Source: an uncultured Eggerthellaceae bacterium (GTDB taxonomy: Bacteria; Actinomycetota; Coriobacteriia; Coriobacteriales; Eggerthellaceae). Taken from it: DNA of 64,000 nucleotides. Position 1 is the stretch's first letter, and every line of letters starts with the position of its first letter. The notes under the pieces were generated by a model. It saw only the letters and a program-made list of their open reading frames with translations, ran no database searches and was not told where the DNA came from. Shown piece by piece: positions 50,157-58,844 of the stretch. The DNA lies in NCBI GenBank assembly GCA_958452575.1, contig CAUDUM010000006.1, positions 124,001 through 188,000 on the forward strand, read 5' to 3'. The translations under genes and the position numbers were made by a program.

Positions 50157-51080
50157 ATGCCCAACTACGCCGTGATCGACCTTGGATCCAACACCGTGCG
50201 CCTCGTGGTGTTCGAGGTGCGCGACGACAAGAAAGGCTCCTACACCAGCAAGGACTTCCGCCACCTCATCAACAACAAGGCCATGGCGGGGCTTGCGGCC
50301 TACGTGGAGGACGGCGTCTTCACCAAAGCGGGCGTCAAGCGCGCCGCAAGCGTGCTCAAGGGCCACCTCAAGCGCTCGAAGTACTTCCAATGCAAGCGCA
50401 TCGACTGCTTTGCCACCGCTGTTTTGCGCAACGCCTCGAACTGCGACGAGGCGATCGCCGCCATCGAAAAGGAGACGGGGCTTTCCGTCACGCTGCTTTC
50501 GGCCCGCGACGAAGCGCACCTCGGCTTCGTCGGCGCCACCTGCGACCGCACGATCGAGCGCGGCACCCTGATCGACATCGGAGGCGGCTCCACCGAGCTC
50601 ACGCGCATCGAGGGCGGCAAGGAGGGTGTCGGCGTGAGCTTGGGGATGGGCTCGCTTTCATCGTACGCCCGGTTCGTCAAGGACATCCTGCCAACGCCGG
50701 AGGAGGCTCTCGAGATCCGCGCCGCGTTCTGGGAGCTCATCGAGACGCTGCCCGACCGCGAGGCGTTCCGCGCCCAGAGGTTCTACGGCATCGGCGGCAC
50801 CGTGCGCGCCGCCGCCAAGATGTACGCGCAGACCCACGGCGAGGGCATCCGCCCCAAGACGCTCACCCCCGCGCAGGTGGACGGCATCCTGCGCATGCGC
50901 CGCAGCGACGCCTCGGCCTATGCGCACAGCGCGCTCAAAGCGTCGGCCGAGCGCATCCACACGCTCACCCCGGGCTGCGTGATCTTGGAGTCGCTGCTGA
51001 CGGGGCTGGGCGCCGAGCAGCTCGAGATCTGCAAGTACGGCGTGCGCGAGGGATACCTCATCGAGCGGATGCTCGGATAG
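50157..51080 (+). CDS. Exopolyphosphatase / GppA-type phosphatase
   Basis: 307 residues of the ASKHA fold. NYAVIDLGSNTVRLVVFEV is the N-terminal phosphate loop; RGTLIDIGGGSTELTRIEGG is the second phosphate motif, and FYGIGGTVRAAAKM the adenosine-type motif. It lacks the long C-terminal HD region of E. coli Ppx, as do short actinobacterial Ppx proteins. It removes phosphate from polyphosphate ends or hydrolyses pppGpp. ATG 50157 is preferred (AAAGGA 9 bases upstream, motif at residue 3); in-frame ATG 50127 is possible. Between pap and ppk1, which supports the polyphosphate role. Confidence 0.9.
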   Translation: MPNYAVIDLGSNTVRLVVFEVRDDKKGSYTSKDFRHLINNKAMAGLAAYVEDGVFTKAGVKRAASVLKGHLKRSKYFQCKRIDCFATAVLRNASNCDEAIAAIEKETGLSVTLLSARDEAHLGFVGATCDRTIERGTLIDIGGGSTELTRIEGGKEGVGVSLGMGSLSSYARFVKDILPTPEEALEIRAAFWELIETLPDREAFRAQRFYGIGGTVRAAAKMYAQTHGEGIRPKTLTPAQVDGILRMRRSDASAYAHSALKASAERIHTLTPGCVILESLLTGLGAEQLEICKYGVREGYLIERMLG

Positions 51081-51189
51081 GGCGCACCCACTGCGACGGC
51101 AAGCCCGCCGCATCCGCGGAGCGCCGCCTGTCGACGAGGGACGGCAAGCCCTGCCCCACCCCTGCCCGAACCCTCTTCCTAACTGCGAT

Positions 51190-51218
51190 TTGACATTCGA
51201 GGACGCCATCCGTGATAT
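51190..51218 (+). promoter_or_regulatory. Sigma-70-type promoter of ppk1
   Basis: TTGACA at 51190-51195, 17-base spacer, TGATAT at 51213-51218; the ppk1 ATG is 48 bases further. Perfect -35, moderate -10. Confidence 0.65.
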
Positions 51219-51266
51219 CCTTATATGAGTGCGCTTTTTGCATAATAATCTACGAAAGGGGACGCC

Positions 51267-53762
51267 ATGGGCGATCAGGCAACCAACCTCCAAAGCCAAC
51301 CGAAAACCGGTCTGCGCAAGGAGGGATACCCGCCCTACCTGCAGAATCGCGAGCTGTCCTGGCTGACCTTCAACGAGCGTGTCCTCGACCAGGGATCCGA
51401 CGAGACGGTGCCCATGCTCGAGCGCTGGAACTTCGTGTCGATCTTCTGGAGCAACCTGCAGGAGTTCTTCATGGTGCGCGTCGGCAGCCTGACCGACCTG
51501 ACCATGGCCAAGAAGGAGATCATCGACTCCAAATCGGGCATGACCCCCACCGAGCAGATCAACGCGATCCACGAGCGCTGCCATGAGCTCTACCCCATCC
51601 AGGAGCGTGTGTTCGAGAAGATCCGCACCGACCTGATGAAGGAAGGCGTCCATCATCTGCGCGCCGCCGACCTCGACGATGAGCAGCGCGGCTATCTGAG
51701 CGACTACTTCCAGGTCAACGTCATGCCGTTCCTGTCGCCCCAGATCATCAACTCCCGCCATCCCTTCCCCCATCTGGAGAACGGCGCGCTGTACGTGGTC
51801 GTGCGTCTGGACGAGGAGGCCACGACAGGCAAGTCGGGCAAGGGCAAGAAGGGCAAGGGCGACAAAAACGAGAAAGGCGACAAGGGCGCTAAGAACATGG
51901 GCGCCGAGGGCGTGCTCATGGGACTGATCCCCCTGCCGCGCCAGGCCCAGCGCGTGATCAAGCTGCCCGGCGAGGAGTTCAAGTTCGTCCTGCTGGAGCA
52001 CGTGATCGAGATGTTCGCCGACCAGGTGTTCAGCATGTACACCGTCAAGCACACCAACGTCATCTGCGTCACGCGCAACGCCGACCTGGACGCGTCCGAA
52101 GGCGCCGACGAGGCGGACGACGATTACCGCGAGCACATGAAGCGCATCCTCAAGCGCCGCGGCCGCCTGGCCCCGGTGCGCCTGGAGTCCGAGCATCCGC
52201 TGTCCGACACGCTGGGCAAGCTGCTGCTCAAGCGCCTCAACCTCAAGCCGTTCCAGACCTACGTCACCTCGGTGCCGCTCGACCTGAGCTACACGTGGGG
52301 CCTGGGCTCGATGGTCCCCAAGGACGTCCGCAACCGCCTCACCCCGGTGCCGTTCACGCCGCAGTGGCCCGCCTCGCTCGACCGCAACCGCTCCATCATC
52401 GAGCAGGTTTCCGAGCACGAGGTGCTGCTGTCCTATCCTTACGAGAGCATGGACGCGTTCGTGCAGCTTCTGCGCGAGGCGGCCAATGATCCGCAGGTCA
52501 TCTCGATCAAGATCACGCTGTACCGCCTGGCCAGCCAGTCGCATCTCGCCGAGGCCCTGATCCGCGCCGCCGAGAACGGCAAGCAGGTCACCGCCTTGTT
52601 CGAGCTGCGCGCGCGCTTTGACGAGAGCAACAACATCGAGTGGTCGCAGCGCTTCGAGGAAGCCGGCTGCAACGTCATCTACGGCTTCCGCGACTTCAAG
52701 GTGCACAGCAAGATCTGCTGCATCACGCGCCAGACCGACAGCGGGCTGCAGTACATCACGCAGCTGGGCACGGGCAACTACAACGAGAAGACGGCCAAGC
52801 TCTACACCGACCTGTCGTTCATCACGACCGACGAGACGTTCGGCCGCGACGCCACCGACTTCTTCCGCAACATGGCGCTTGAGAACGCATCGGATGACTA
52901 CGACATCCTGTGGGTCGCCCCGCTGCAGATCAAGCCGTACATCATCGCCGGCATCAACAAGCAGATCGAGCTGGCCAAGCAGGGCGAGCCGTGCGGGTTG
53001 ATGTTCAAGACCAACTCCATCACCGACCGCGCCATCATCGACAAGCTGGCCGAGGCGTCGCAGGCGGGCGTGCCCGTCACGCTGCTCGTACGCGGCATCA
53101 GCTGCATCGTGCCGGGAGTTCCGGGCCACACCGACAACGTCCGCGTCGTGTCGATCGTCGGCCGCCTGCTCGAGCACAGCCGCATCTACGGCTTCGGCCC
53201 GCGCGAGACCATGCGCGTGTACCTGTCCAGCGCCGACCTCATGACGCGCAACATGGACAAACGCATCGAGATCGCCTGGCCGGTGCTCAACGAGACGCTG
53301 CGCCAGGAGATCATCAGCTACTTCGAGACCTGCCTGACCGACACCGCCAAGCTGCGCGAGCTGCTGCCCGACGGCACCTACACCGCCCTGCGCCGGTTCG
53401 TGCGCGAGGGCGAGCAGCCCTTCGACTCGCAGGAGCACCTGATCAAGCAGGCCCAGATCGCCCGCGCCGCCGCCGCGCAGGCGGAGGTCGCGCGAGGCGC
53501 CAACAAAGCGACCATCGCTCAGGTGGACCAGAAGGAAGCCGCGAAGGCGGTCGAGGAGAAGATCGCCGCGTCGCAGGCGGCACAGGCGGCTCCCGCGCCC
53601 GCGTCCGCTCCCGCTGCGGCAACGGACGCCGCGTCCGAGCAGCCGGCGCCCACCGTGACCATCCAGCCCGCCTCCGCCACGTCGGTTCCGCAGCGCCCGC
53701 ATAAGGGCGGTCTGCTCTCCGGCGTGCTGGGTGCGCTCTTCAAGAAGGGCCCGCGTCGCTAG
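51267..53762 (+). CDS. ppk1: Polyphosphate kinase 1
   Basis: 831 residues, longer than the usual ~690-740. YLQNRELSWLTFNERVLDQ is the N-terminal domain start. The two catalytic PLD-type histidines lie in DFKVHSKICCITRQ (phosphorylated His) and GRLLEHSRIYGFGPRETMRVYLSSADLMTRNMDKRIE. The extra length comes from a Lys/Gly-rich insert (GKSGKGKKGKGDKNEKGDKG, ~188-207) and a ~110-residue Ala/Gln/Pro-rich C-terminal tail ending LSGVLGALFKKGPRR. It polymerises ATP gamma-phosphate into polyphosphate. AAAGGGG lies 6 bases before the ATG; promoter at 51190. Third member of the polyphosphate cluster. Confidence 0.97.
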   Translation: MGDQATNLQSQPKTGLRKEGYPPYLQNRELSWLTFNERVLDQGSDETVPMLERWNFVSIFWSNLQEFFMVRVGSLTDLTMAKKEIIDSKSGMTPTEQINAIHERCHELYPIQERVFEKIRTDLMKEGVHHLRAADLDDEQRGYLSDYFQVNVMPFLSPQIINSRHPFPHLENGALYVVVRLDEEATTGKSGKGKKGKGDKNEKGDKGAKNMGAEGVLMGLIPLPRQAQRVIKLPGEEFKFVLLEHVIEMFADQVFSMYTVKHTNVICVTRNADLDASEGADEADDDYREHMKRILKRRGRLAPVRLESEHPLSDTLGKLLLKRLNLKPFQTYVTSVPLDLSYTWGLGSMVPKDVRNRLTPVPFTPQWPASLDRNRSIIEQVSEHEVLLSYPYESMDAFVQLLREAANDPQVISIKITLYRLASQSHLAEALIRAAENGKQVTALFELRARFDESNNIEWSQRFEEAGCNVIYGFRDFKVHSKICCITRQTDSGLQYITQLGTGNYNEKTAKLYTDLSFITTDETFGRDATDFFRNMALENASDDYDILWVAPLQIKPYIIAGINKQIELAKQGEPCGLMFKTNSITDRAIIDKLAEASQAGVPVTLLVRGISCIVPGVPGHTDNVRVVSIVGRLLEHSRIYGFGPRETMRVYLSSADLMTRNMDKRIEIAWPVLNETLRQEIISYFETCLTDTAKLRELLPDGTYTALRRFVREGEQPFDSQEHLIKQAQIARAAAAQAEVARGANKATIAQVDQKEAAKAVEEKIAASQAAQAAPAPASAPAAATDAASEQPAPTVTIQPASATSVPQRPHKGGLLSGVLGALFKKGPRR

Positions 53763-53794
53763 CATCCGGTAGCCCGATCGGAAACGTCGAATCG

Positions 53795-53825
53795 AAAGGC
53801 CGTCCGCATCGTCGGGCGGCCTTTT
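53795..53825 (+). terminator. Terminator of ppk1
   Basis: AAAGGCCGTCCG / CGGGCGGCCTTTT (one mismatch) followed by CATG, 33 bases after the stop. The stretch 53826-54159 up to the LRR gene end holds no gene; it contains two related segments with CGAATCGGCG/CGCCGATTCG and GCAAT boxes. Confidence 0.8.
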
Positions 53826-54159
53826 CATGTTCGAGGGTTTCTTCTCGCGCACGGCTGGGCTTCCCGTGTCGGGAGACGTCTTCCTCGATGCGAATCGGCG
53901 AATATTGCACTCCGGAGGGATCTTTTGGGCAGTTTGGGCAAGAATTTACCCATTTAGCTTTTACGAACCTGCCGATCTTACTCGTGCGAAATCGTCGACC
54001 TAGGAAAACGCTTTGCTCCGACATGCCGAGGCAGCGAAAAAGCGTGTCAATATAATCGAAGAGGGTTAATTCTTATTGAAACTGTCCGAATCGCCGCCGA
54101 TTCGTGCAATTGCTCTGCTCGGGAAGCGGTTAAGCGCCGCCGGTGCGACAGGCGGTCGG

Positions 54160-55110
54160 CTAGTCCGTCAGCCATTCCTCCAGGAGATCGTCGTCGGAAG
54201 GGTCGTCCAGCTCCGCCAGGCGGGCGCGACACCGCTTCATGCGGCCGCGCAGCTCCTCGATGCGCTCGCGGGCGGCGTTGCGCTCCTTGCGCCCGGACGC
54301 CTGCGCCTCCGCGGCTTCGGCATCGCGCCGCTCTTCGCGCAGATAGGCGAGCTCCTCCTCGATGTCCGAGCGCTCCTGCTCGTGACGCAGGGCAAACGAC
54401 TTCTGCAGATCGGCGCGGTGGGACTCCTTCACGTACCCGTACGCGCCGATGACCTCCTGGGGGAACGCGTCCGGGAACGTCCATTTCAAGTGCTCGGGGA
54501 TCTTGTCGAAATCAAGGGACGAGCATCCTTCGAACACGTCGCGCCCCATCTCCTCGACCGTCTCGGGGAAGCGGACATGCTTGAGCGATTCGCAGCCGAA
54601 GAACGCCTCGCGTCCGATCGACTTGAGCGTGTCGGGCAGGATGACCTCTTCAAGGGAGGCGCACGAGGCGAACGCGCGGTCACCCAGCGTCTCGAGCGCT
54701 TCGAGCGGGCCGATCTCCGCCAGCTCCTTGCAGAGCGCGAACGCACGACCGCCCACCGCATGCAGGGTCTCAACGCCAGTGACGGACGCGAGCTGCCGGC
54801 AGCCGAGGAACGCGCTTGCCGGGATCTCGCCCAGGGACGAGGGCAGCTCGATCCGCTTGAGCGAGCGGCAGTGCTCGAACGCTCCGGGCTCCATCGTCGC
54901 GAGGTTCGGGGAGAAGGCGATGTCCGATAGACGGAAGCATCCCGCGAACGCGCGCTCCCCGATCGACGTCACCGAAGGCGGCATGGCGACGCTGACGAGG
55001 TCTTTCTGGTTGCGCATCGCCTGGCATCCCACCCGCACGCACCCGTCGGGCAGAACGGCATCGGCAACGCCCTCGTCGGGGACATAACCGACAATCTCGA
55101 CCTGGAACAT
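54160..55110 (-). CDS. BspA-type leucine-rich-repeat protein with C-terminal coiled coil
   Basis: About 316 residues. Residues ~15-200 contain around seven ~23-residue LRR_5 units of the form SIGERAFAGCFRLSDIAFSP, TMEPGAFEHCRSLKRIELPS, TLGDRAFASCASLEEVILPD, SIGREAFFGCESLKHVRFPE. The C-terminal ~110 residues are highly charged (Arg/Glu/Ala) and predicted coiled coil (HEQERSDIEEELAYLREERRD...). There is no signal peptide or membrane helix, so unlike most BspA-like proteins it seems cytoplasmic. A protein-binding role is inferred. ATG 55110 is preferred (GAGG 7 bases upstream) over 55134. Confidence 0.85.
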   Translation of the reverse strand: MFQVEIVGYVPDEGVADAVLPDGCVRVGCQAMRNQKDLVSVAMPPSVTSIGERAFAGCFRLSDIAFSPNLATMEPGAFEHCRSLKRIELPSSLGEIPASAFLGCRQLASVTGVETLHAVGGRAFALCKELAEIGPLEALETLGDRAFASCASLEEVILPDTLKSIGREAFFGCESLKHVRFPETVEEMGRDVFEGCSSLDFDKIPEHLKWTFPDAFPQEVIGAYGYVKESHRADLQKSFALRHEQERSDIEEELAYLREERRDAEAAEAQASGRKERNAARERIEELRGRMKRCRARLAELDDPSDDDLLEEWLTD

Positions 55111-55224
55111 CCTCGCACCTCGTTCATCATCCATGCTGCAAACGGCTGAATTGTAGCAAACCGCCCCTCGGCTTCCCGAAGATCTGACGAAGATCTGATG
55201 TTGGGAACTTGCGCTTGATGGCGG

Positions 55225-55405
55225 AATCGCGCTAAATCGCGCATCCGCACCAAAATCGAGCCTCGCGCGGCCCGAAAGTTCGATTTAGCGTGAAGGGATT
55301 TGCCGAGTCGCGACAGTGTTCTGATTTACAAGCTTCTGACCTGCCCTTTTTTAGCAGATCGAAACCACTAGGGATTTGCGCACGAGAAAAATCGCGCTAA
55401 ATCGC
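55225..55405. repeat. AATCGCGCTAAATCGC repeats
   Basis: Identical 16-bp copies at 55225-55240 and 55390-55405 and an inverted partial copy CGATTTAGCG at 55281-55290, in the 642-base gap 55111-55752. Candidate binding sites or palindromic repeat family. Confidence 0.6.
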
Positions 55406-55500
55406 CCATACGCGCCACAGCATGCCAAAACACCGCGAAATGCGTCGAAGAGCGGCGATGCCAGGGGTCCTTCGACGCCATCTGCGCGAGCGCTCGCTTC

Positions 55501-55610
55501 GGATGCCGGGACGGCCTGCGTTGCCGTGAGCGCTCGATGCGCATGCTAGGCGCCTTCGCATCAGCGGCGCTCGTTGTGGATGCCGGAGCGACCCGCGCTG
55601 CCGCGAGCGC
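55501..55610. repeat. Two 33-bp direct repeats
   Basis: 55501-55533 and 55578-55610 both start GGATGCCGG and end GAGCGC; 27 of 33 positions match, and the bases before each (GCGCTCGCTTC / GCGCTCGTTGT) are also related. Intergenic; no protein signal. Confidence 0.6.
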
Positions 55611-55627
55611 ACGGCATCCGCGTCCAA

Positions 55628-55644
55628 CCCCCCCCCCGGGGGGG
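55628..55644. repeat. C10-G7 homopolymer tract
   Basis: Ten C followed directly by seven G, about 110 bases before the QueG-like gene start. Such tracts are prone to slippage and assembly error. Self-complementary. Confidence 0.7.
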
Positions 55645-55752
55645 CGCACGTCACCCTGAACTCGCCGTCTCCTCCGGAGGCCCTCGCCCGTCTATAATCG
55701 TACCCATCATCGAAGGATCGGAACCGGCAGGACGATTCGAGAAGGGGCTGCT

Positions 55753-56829
55753 ATGGAACGCAAGACCACGGCGGAGCAAAGGCGCATACTGACTGAGCGG
55801 ATCAAGATGAAGGCCCTCGAGCTGGGATTCTCGCATGCGGGTGCGATCCCCTGCGAGGACCTGCCCGAGTATGCGGAGCACGTGGAGGCGCGACCGTCCT
55901 ACGACCGATTCACCAAGAACAACCCCACGTCGTTCCATGCCGGATGCTTCCCCTCGCGCTACTTCCCCCAGGGGCGCTCCATCGTGTGCGCGACGCTGGG
56001 GGTCGGGGGCGTCGACTACCCCGATGAGCTCACGCCCCTCATCGGCCGCTTCTACCTCGCTCGTTCATACGTCCCGCAGCCGGAAAGCCTCGCCGGCAGG
56101 CGCATCGAGGCGTTGGCGTCGTTCATGGAATCCGAAGGCATCGAGGTGTACCGCGGCAAGATCGAATACCCCGCCCGCTACGCCTGCGTCCGGGCGGGCA
56201 TCGCGACGTACGGCAACAACAACTTCGCCTACACCGAGGAGGACGGCTCCTTCGCCGTGATGCACGCCTGGCTCATCGACGCCGAGCTCGACTACGAAGT
56301 GCACGAGATCGTCAACGGATGCCCGCCCGATTGCCGGCGCTGCATCGACGCCTGCCCCACGCGGGCGATCGAGGCGCCTCGCGAGCTCGACCCGATGCGC
56401 TGCATCCTGCTGAACAACCTGATGCCCAAGCCCGCGATCGACACCTCGCTCACGGGGACGCATATCCACGGCTGCGACGTGTGCCAGGAGGTATGCCCGC
56501 GCAACAGCACGGTGCTGCGCAAAGCGCGCGCGGAACGGCATCGCGATCCCTTCTTGGACAAGCTCGCCTCCCTGTTCGACCTGGAAGAGCTATTGTTCTT
56601 GGAGGGCGGATTCGAGGGAGACTACTACCGCGACGTCGTCCAGCCCGTCATGTACAACTACATCCGCGATCCCGACATCTTCCGGCGCAACGCGGCGCGC
56701 GCGATGGGCAACTCGGGCGATGCCCGCCACATTCCGACGCTTGAGCGAGCCGTGCGGGAGTTCGCCGGTACGATCGTCGAAGACGAGGCGCGCGTCGCCA
56801 TAGAGCAGCTTTCGAAAGAGCGAGGCTAG
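55753..56829 (+). CDS. QueG-like 4Fe-4S double-cluster protein
   Basis: 358 residues. It resembles epoxyqueuosine reductase: an N-terminal cobalamin-binding-type domain (ALELGFSHAGAIPCEDLPEYAEHV), VRAGIATYGNNNFAYTEEDGSF in place of the QueG GWxGKNxLL region, and a ferredoxin-type C-domain CRRCIDACPTRAIEAP...GCDVCQEVCPRN, then HEAT-like ending (RRNAARAMGNSGDARHIPTLERAV). QueG performs the last step of queuosine synthesis. The divergent active-site loop leaves room for another corrinoid/iron-sulfur function. AAGGGG lies 7 bases before the ATG. Stand-alone, with a terminator downstream. Confidence 0.8.
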   Translation: MERKTTAEQRRILTERIKMKALELGFSHAGAIPCEDLPEYAEHVEARPSYDRFTKNNPTSFHAGCFPSRYFPQGRSIVCATLGVGGVDYPDELTPLIGRFYLARSYVPQPESLAGRRIEALASFMESEGIEVYRGKIEYPARYACVRAGIATYGNNNFAYTEEDGSFAVMHAWLIDAELDYEVHEIVNGCPPDCRRCIDACPTRAIEAPRELDPMRCILLNNLMPKPAIDTSLTGTHIHGCDVCQEVCPRNSTVLRKARAERHRDPFLDKLASLFDLEELLFLEGGFEGDYYRDVVQPVMYNYIRDPDIFRRNAARAMGNSGDARHIPTLERAVREFAGTIVEDEARVAIEQLSKERG

Positions 56830-56863
56830 GGGCGAAGGCAGCCCCGCCGCCTTGGACCCGCCC

Positions 56864-56905
56864 CCGAAAACGTAGAGCCCCTTCGCAGGGGCTCTACGTT
56901 TTCGG
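56864..56905. terminator. Bidirectional terminator between QueG-like gene and glmM
   Basis: Perfect 18-bp stem CCGAAAACGTAGAGCCCC / GGGGCTCTACGTTTTCGG with a 6-base loop between convergent genes. Confidence 0.9.
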
Positions 56906-56932
56906 TATGTTCAGATCGAAGGGGCGGCGCGC

Positions 56933-58303
56933 CTACCCTTCGCGCTCCACCACCTCGGCGATGGCCTTGGCGTGGGTGTCGGCATCCTCCTTGCGCAGGG
57001 CCTCCACCATCACGCGCACCACCGGCTCGGTGCCGGAGGGGCGCAGAAGCACGCGGCCGTCCTCGCCCAGCGCCGCCTCGGCGGCTGCCACGGCGTCTTT
57101 GACGGCGGGTTTCTCGCTCACGGTGTGCTTGTCGGCCACGCGCACGTTGATGAGGATCTGCGGGAAGCGCGTCATCACCTTGACGGCCTCTGAGACCGTC
57201 TTGCCGGTGCGCTTGACCGCGGCCAAGAACTGCACGGCCGTCATCAGACCGTCGCCCGTGGAGTTGTGCTCGAGCAGGATCATGTGGCCGGACTGCTCGC
57301 CGCCGATGGCGTAGCCCTTGGCGCGCATCTCCTCCAGCACGTAGCGATCGCCCACCTTGGTCTGCACCACATCGATGCCGTGATCGCGCATCGCATGCAC
57401 GAAGCCCAGGTTGCACATGACCGTGCTCACCGCGGTGTTGCCAGCGAGCACCCCGCGCTCCTTCATGTCGAGCGCGCAGACCGCCTCCACGATGTCGCCG
57501 TCGATCTCGTCGCCCTCGGGCGTCATCATCATCACGCGGTCCGCGTCGCCGTCGTGCGCGATGCCCACGTCGGCGCCCGTCTCCTCCATGAGCTCGCGCA
57601 GGGGCCCCAGATGGGTCGAGCCGCACTCGACGTTGATGTCGTTGCCGTTGTAATCGTCGTTGATGACGATCACCTCGGCGCCCAGGCGGCGCAGCGCCGC
57701 CGGGCTCGTAAGCGAGGAGGCTCCGTGGCCCGTGTCGAGCGCGATCGTCAGTCCATCGAAGTCGATGCCCTGCTCGCGGATGGAGCGCACCGCGTGCTCG
57801 ATGTAGATCTCGCACGCCTCGTCCACCTCGACGGCAACGCCCAGCTCGGGTCCGCTCGGCATGGCGGCGTCCTCGTCGCCGGCCTCGCGGGCACGCTCGA
57901 TTTGGGCCTCCAGGCCACCCTGCTTGATGAACGCCTCGATCTCGTCCTCTACGGCGTCGGGCAGCTTGAAGCCCTCCGCATCGAACAGCTTGATGCCGTT
58001 GTACTCCGGCGGATTATGCGATGCGGAGATGACCGCGCCGCCCGCCGCGTTGAGCTCGCGGACCAGCAGCGCAACCGCCGGCGTGGGGATCACGCCCGTC
58101 AAAAGCGCCGTGCCGCCCGCGCTGGTGATGCCGGCGACCATCGCCGACTCCAGCATGTCGCCGGAAAGGCGCGTGTCCTTGCCGACCACGATCGCCTTGC
58201 CCAGAAACGCCACGGCGGCCTGGCCGAGACGGTATGCAAGCTCGCAGGTGAGCTCGGTGTTCGCCACGCCGCGAACGCCGTCGGTTCCGAAAAGTCGTGC
58301 CAT
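56933..58303 (-). CDS. glmM: Phosphoglucosamine mutase
   Basis: 456 residues. LFGTDGVRGVANTELT is the N-terminal signature. The phosphorylated active-site serine lies in GAVISASHNPPEYNGIK; the Mg-binding loop is AHDGDADRVMMM; the sugar loop is GGEQSGHMILLEHNSTGDG; the C-terminal phosphate-binding loop is LLRPSGTEPVVRVM. It makes glucosamine-1-phosphate for UDP-GlcNAc and peptidoglycan. The ATG is 1 base after the hisE stop, so it is translationally coupled to hisE. Confidence 0.98.
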   Translation of the reverse strand: MARLFGTDGVRGVANTELTCELAYRLGQAAVAFLGKAIVVGKDTRLSGDMLESAMVAGITSAGGTALLTGVIPTPAVALLVRELNAAGGAVISASHNPPEYNGIKLFDAEGFKLPDAVEDEIEAFIKQGGLEAQIERAREAGDEDAAMPSGPELGVAVEVDEACEIYIEHAVRSIREQGIDFDGLTIALDTGHGASSLTSPAALRRLGAEVIVINDDYNGNDINVECGSTHLGPLRELMEETGADVGIAHDGDADRVMMMTPEGDEIDGDIVEAVCALDMKERGVLAGNTAVSTVMCNLGFVHAMRDHGIDVVQTKVGDRYVLEEMRAKGYAIGGEQSGHMILLEHNSTGDGLMTAVQFLAAVKRTGKTVSEAVKVMTRFPQILINVRVADKHTVSEKPAVKDAVAAAEAALGEDGRVLLRPSGTEPVVRVMVEALRKEDADTHAKAIAEVVEREG

Positions 58304-58304
58304 G

Positions 58305-58787
58305 CTAGTTCCCCCTCTTGATATGCTCGGGCTTGAGGAGCACCGCCCCTTGCGGGCGCTCCTCCTCGGTCATGCGGCTGTTGAGCTCGGCTGCGAACTC
58401 GTCGATGGAGATGCCGAAGCGCTCCAGCACCACGAGCAGATGGTACACCACATCAGCAGCCTCGTAACGCAGGTGGTCGACCGCCTCGTCGTAGTCGGGA
58501 GGCAGCGCGACCGTCAGGTCATCGCCATCCGGCGACAGCGCCAGCGCCGCCGCAAGGGCGCTCGCGGCGCGCGATTCGACGTCTTTGGCAGCCAATCCCA
58601 CCTCGACGGCTTCCTCGGCTACCTTCTTGAGCGGCTTGTCCAGCGGGCCGGTGAGGAGCCGGTGGGTGTAGCTCTCCTCCCCCGCCTCGCGACGCGCCGC
58701 GATGGTGGCGGCGAGCGCCTCCATCGTCGCCCCGATTTGGGATTCCGGGGCGGATTGCCCCTCGGGAATATACGTTTTGGAAGACAT
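58305..58787 (-). CDS. hisE: Phosphoribosyl-ATP pyrophosphatase (HisE/MazG-like)
   Basis: 160 residues, all-alpha NTP-pyrophosphohydrolase fold. SYTHRLLTGPLDKPLKKVAEEAVEVGLAAKD carries the metal-binding EExxE-type site, and HLRYEAADVVYHLLVVLERFGIS the second acidic set (EAAD). It catalyses the second step of histidine synthesis. The N-terminal ~20 and C-terminal ~25 residues extend beyond the usual ~100-residue enzyme, and the whole is away from any other his gene, so a house-cleaning MazG-type role is possible. AGGAGG lies 4 bases before the ATG. Coupled to glmM. Confidence 0.85.
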   Translation of the reverse strand: MSSKTYIPEGQSAPESQIGATMEALAATIAARREAGEESYTHRLLTGPLDKPLKKVAEEAVEVGLAAKDVESRAASALAAALALSPDGDDLTVALPPDYDEAVDHLRYEAADVVYHLLVVLERFGISIDEFAAELNSRMTEEERPQGAVLLKPEHIKRGN

Positions 58788-58805
58788 GGATCCTCCTAGA
58801 AGAAA

Positions 58806-58828
58806 GGAGGGCGCACACGGCGCCCTCC
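58806..58828 (-). terminator. Terminator of the rpoBC operon
   Basis: Perfect 9-bp stem GGAGGGCGC / GCGCCCTCC with a 5-base loop, followed on the minus strand by TTTCTTCT; 16 bases after the rpoC stop and just before the hisE ribosome site. Confidence 0.8.
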
Positions 58829-58844
58829 TCGTTACCGAGTGTTG

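Noticed and set aside
50658..53852. 1,064-codon open frame on the minus strand
   Set aside because: Antisense shadow of ppk1; composition is the mirror of the real coding frame and no domain is recognisable.
55368..55654. Minus-strand ORFs over the direct repeats
   Set aside because: Composition reflects the repeats and the C10-G7 tract; no start signal.
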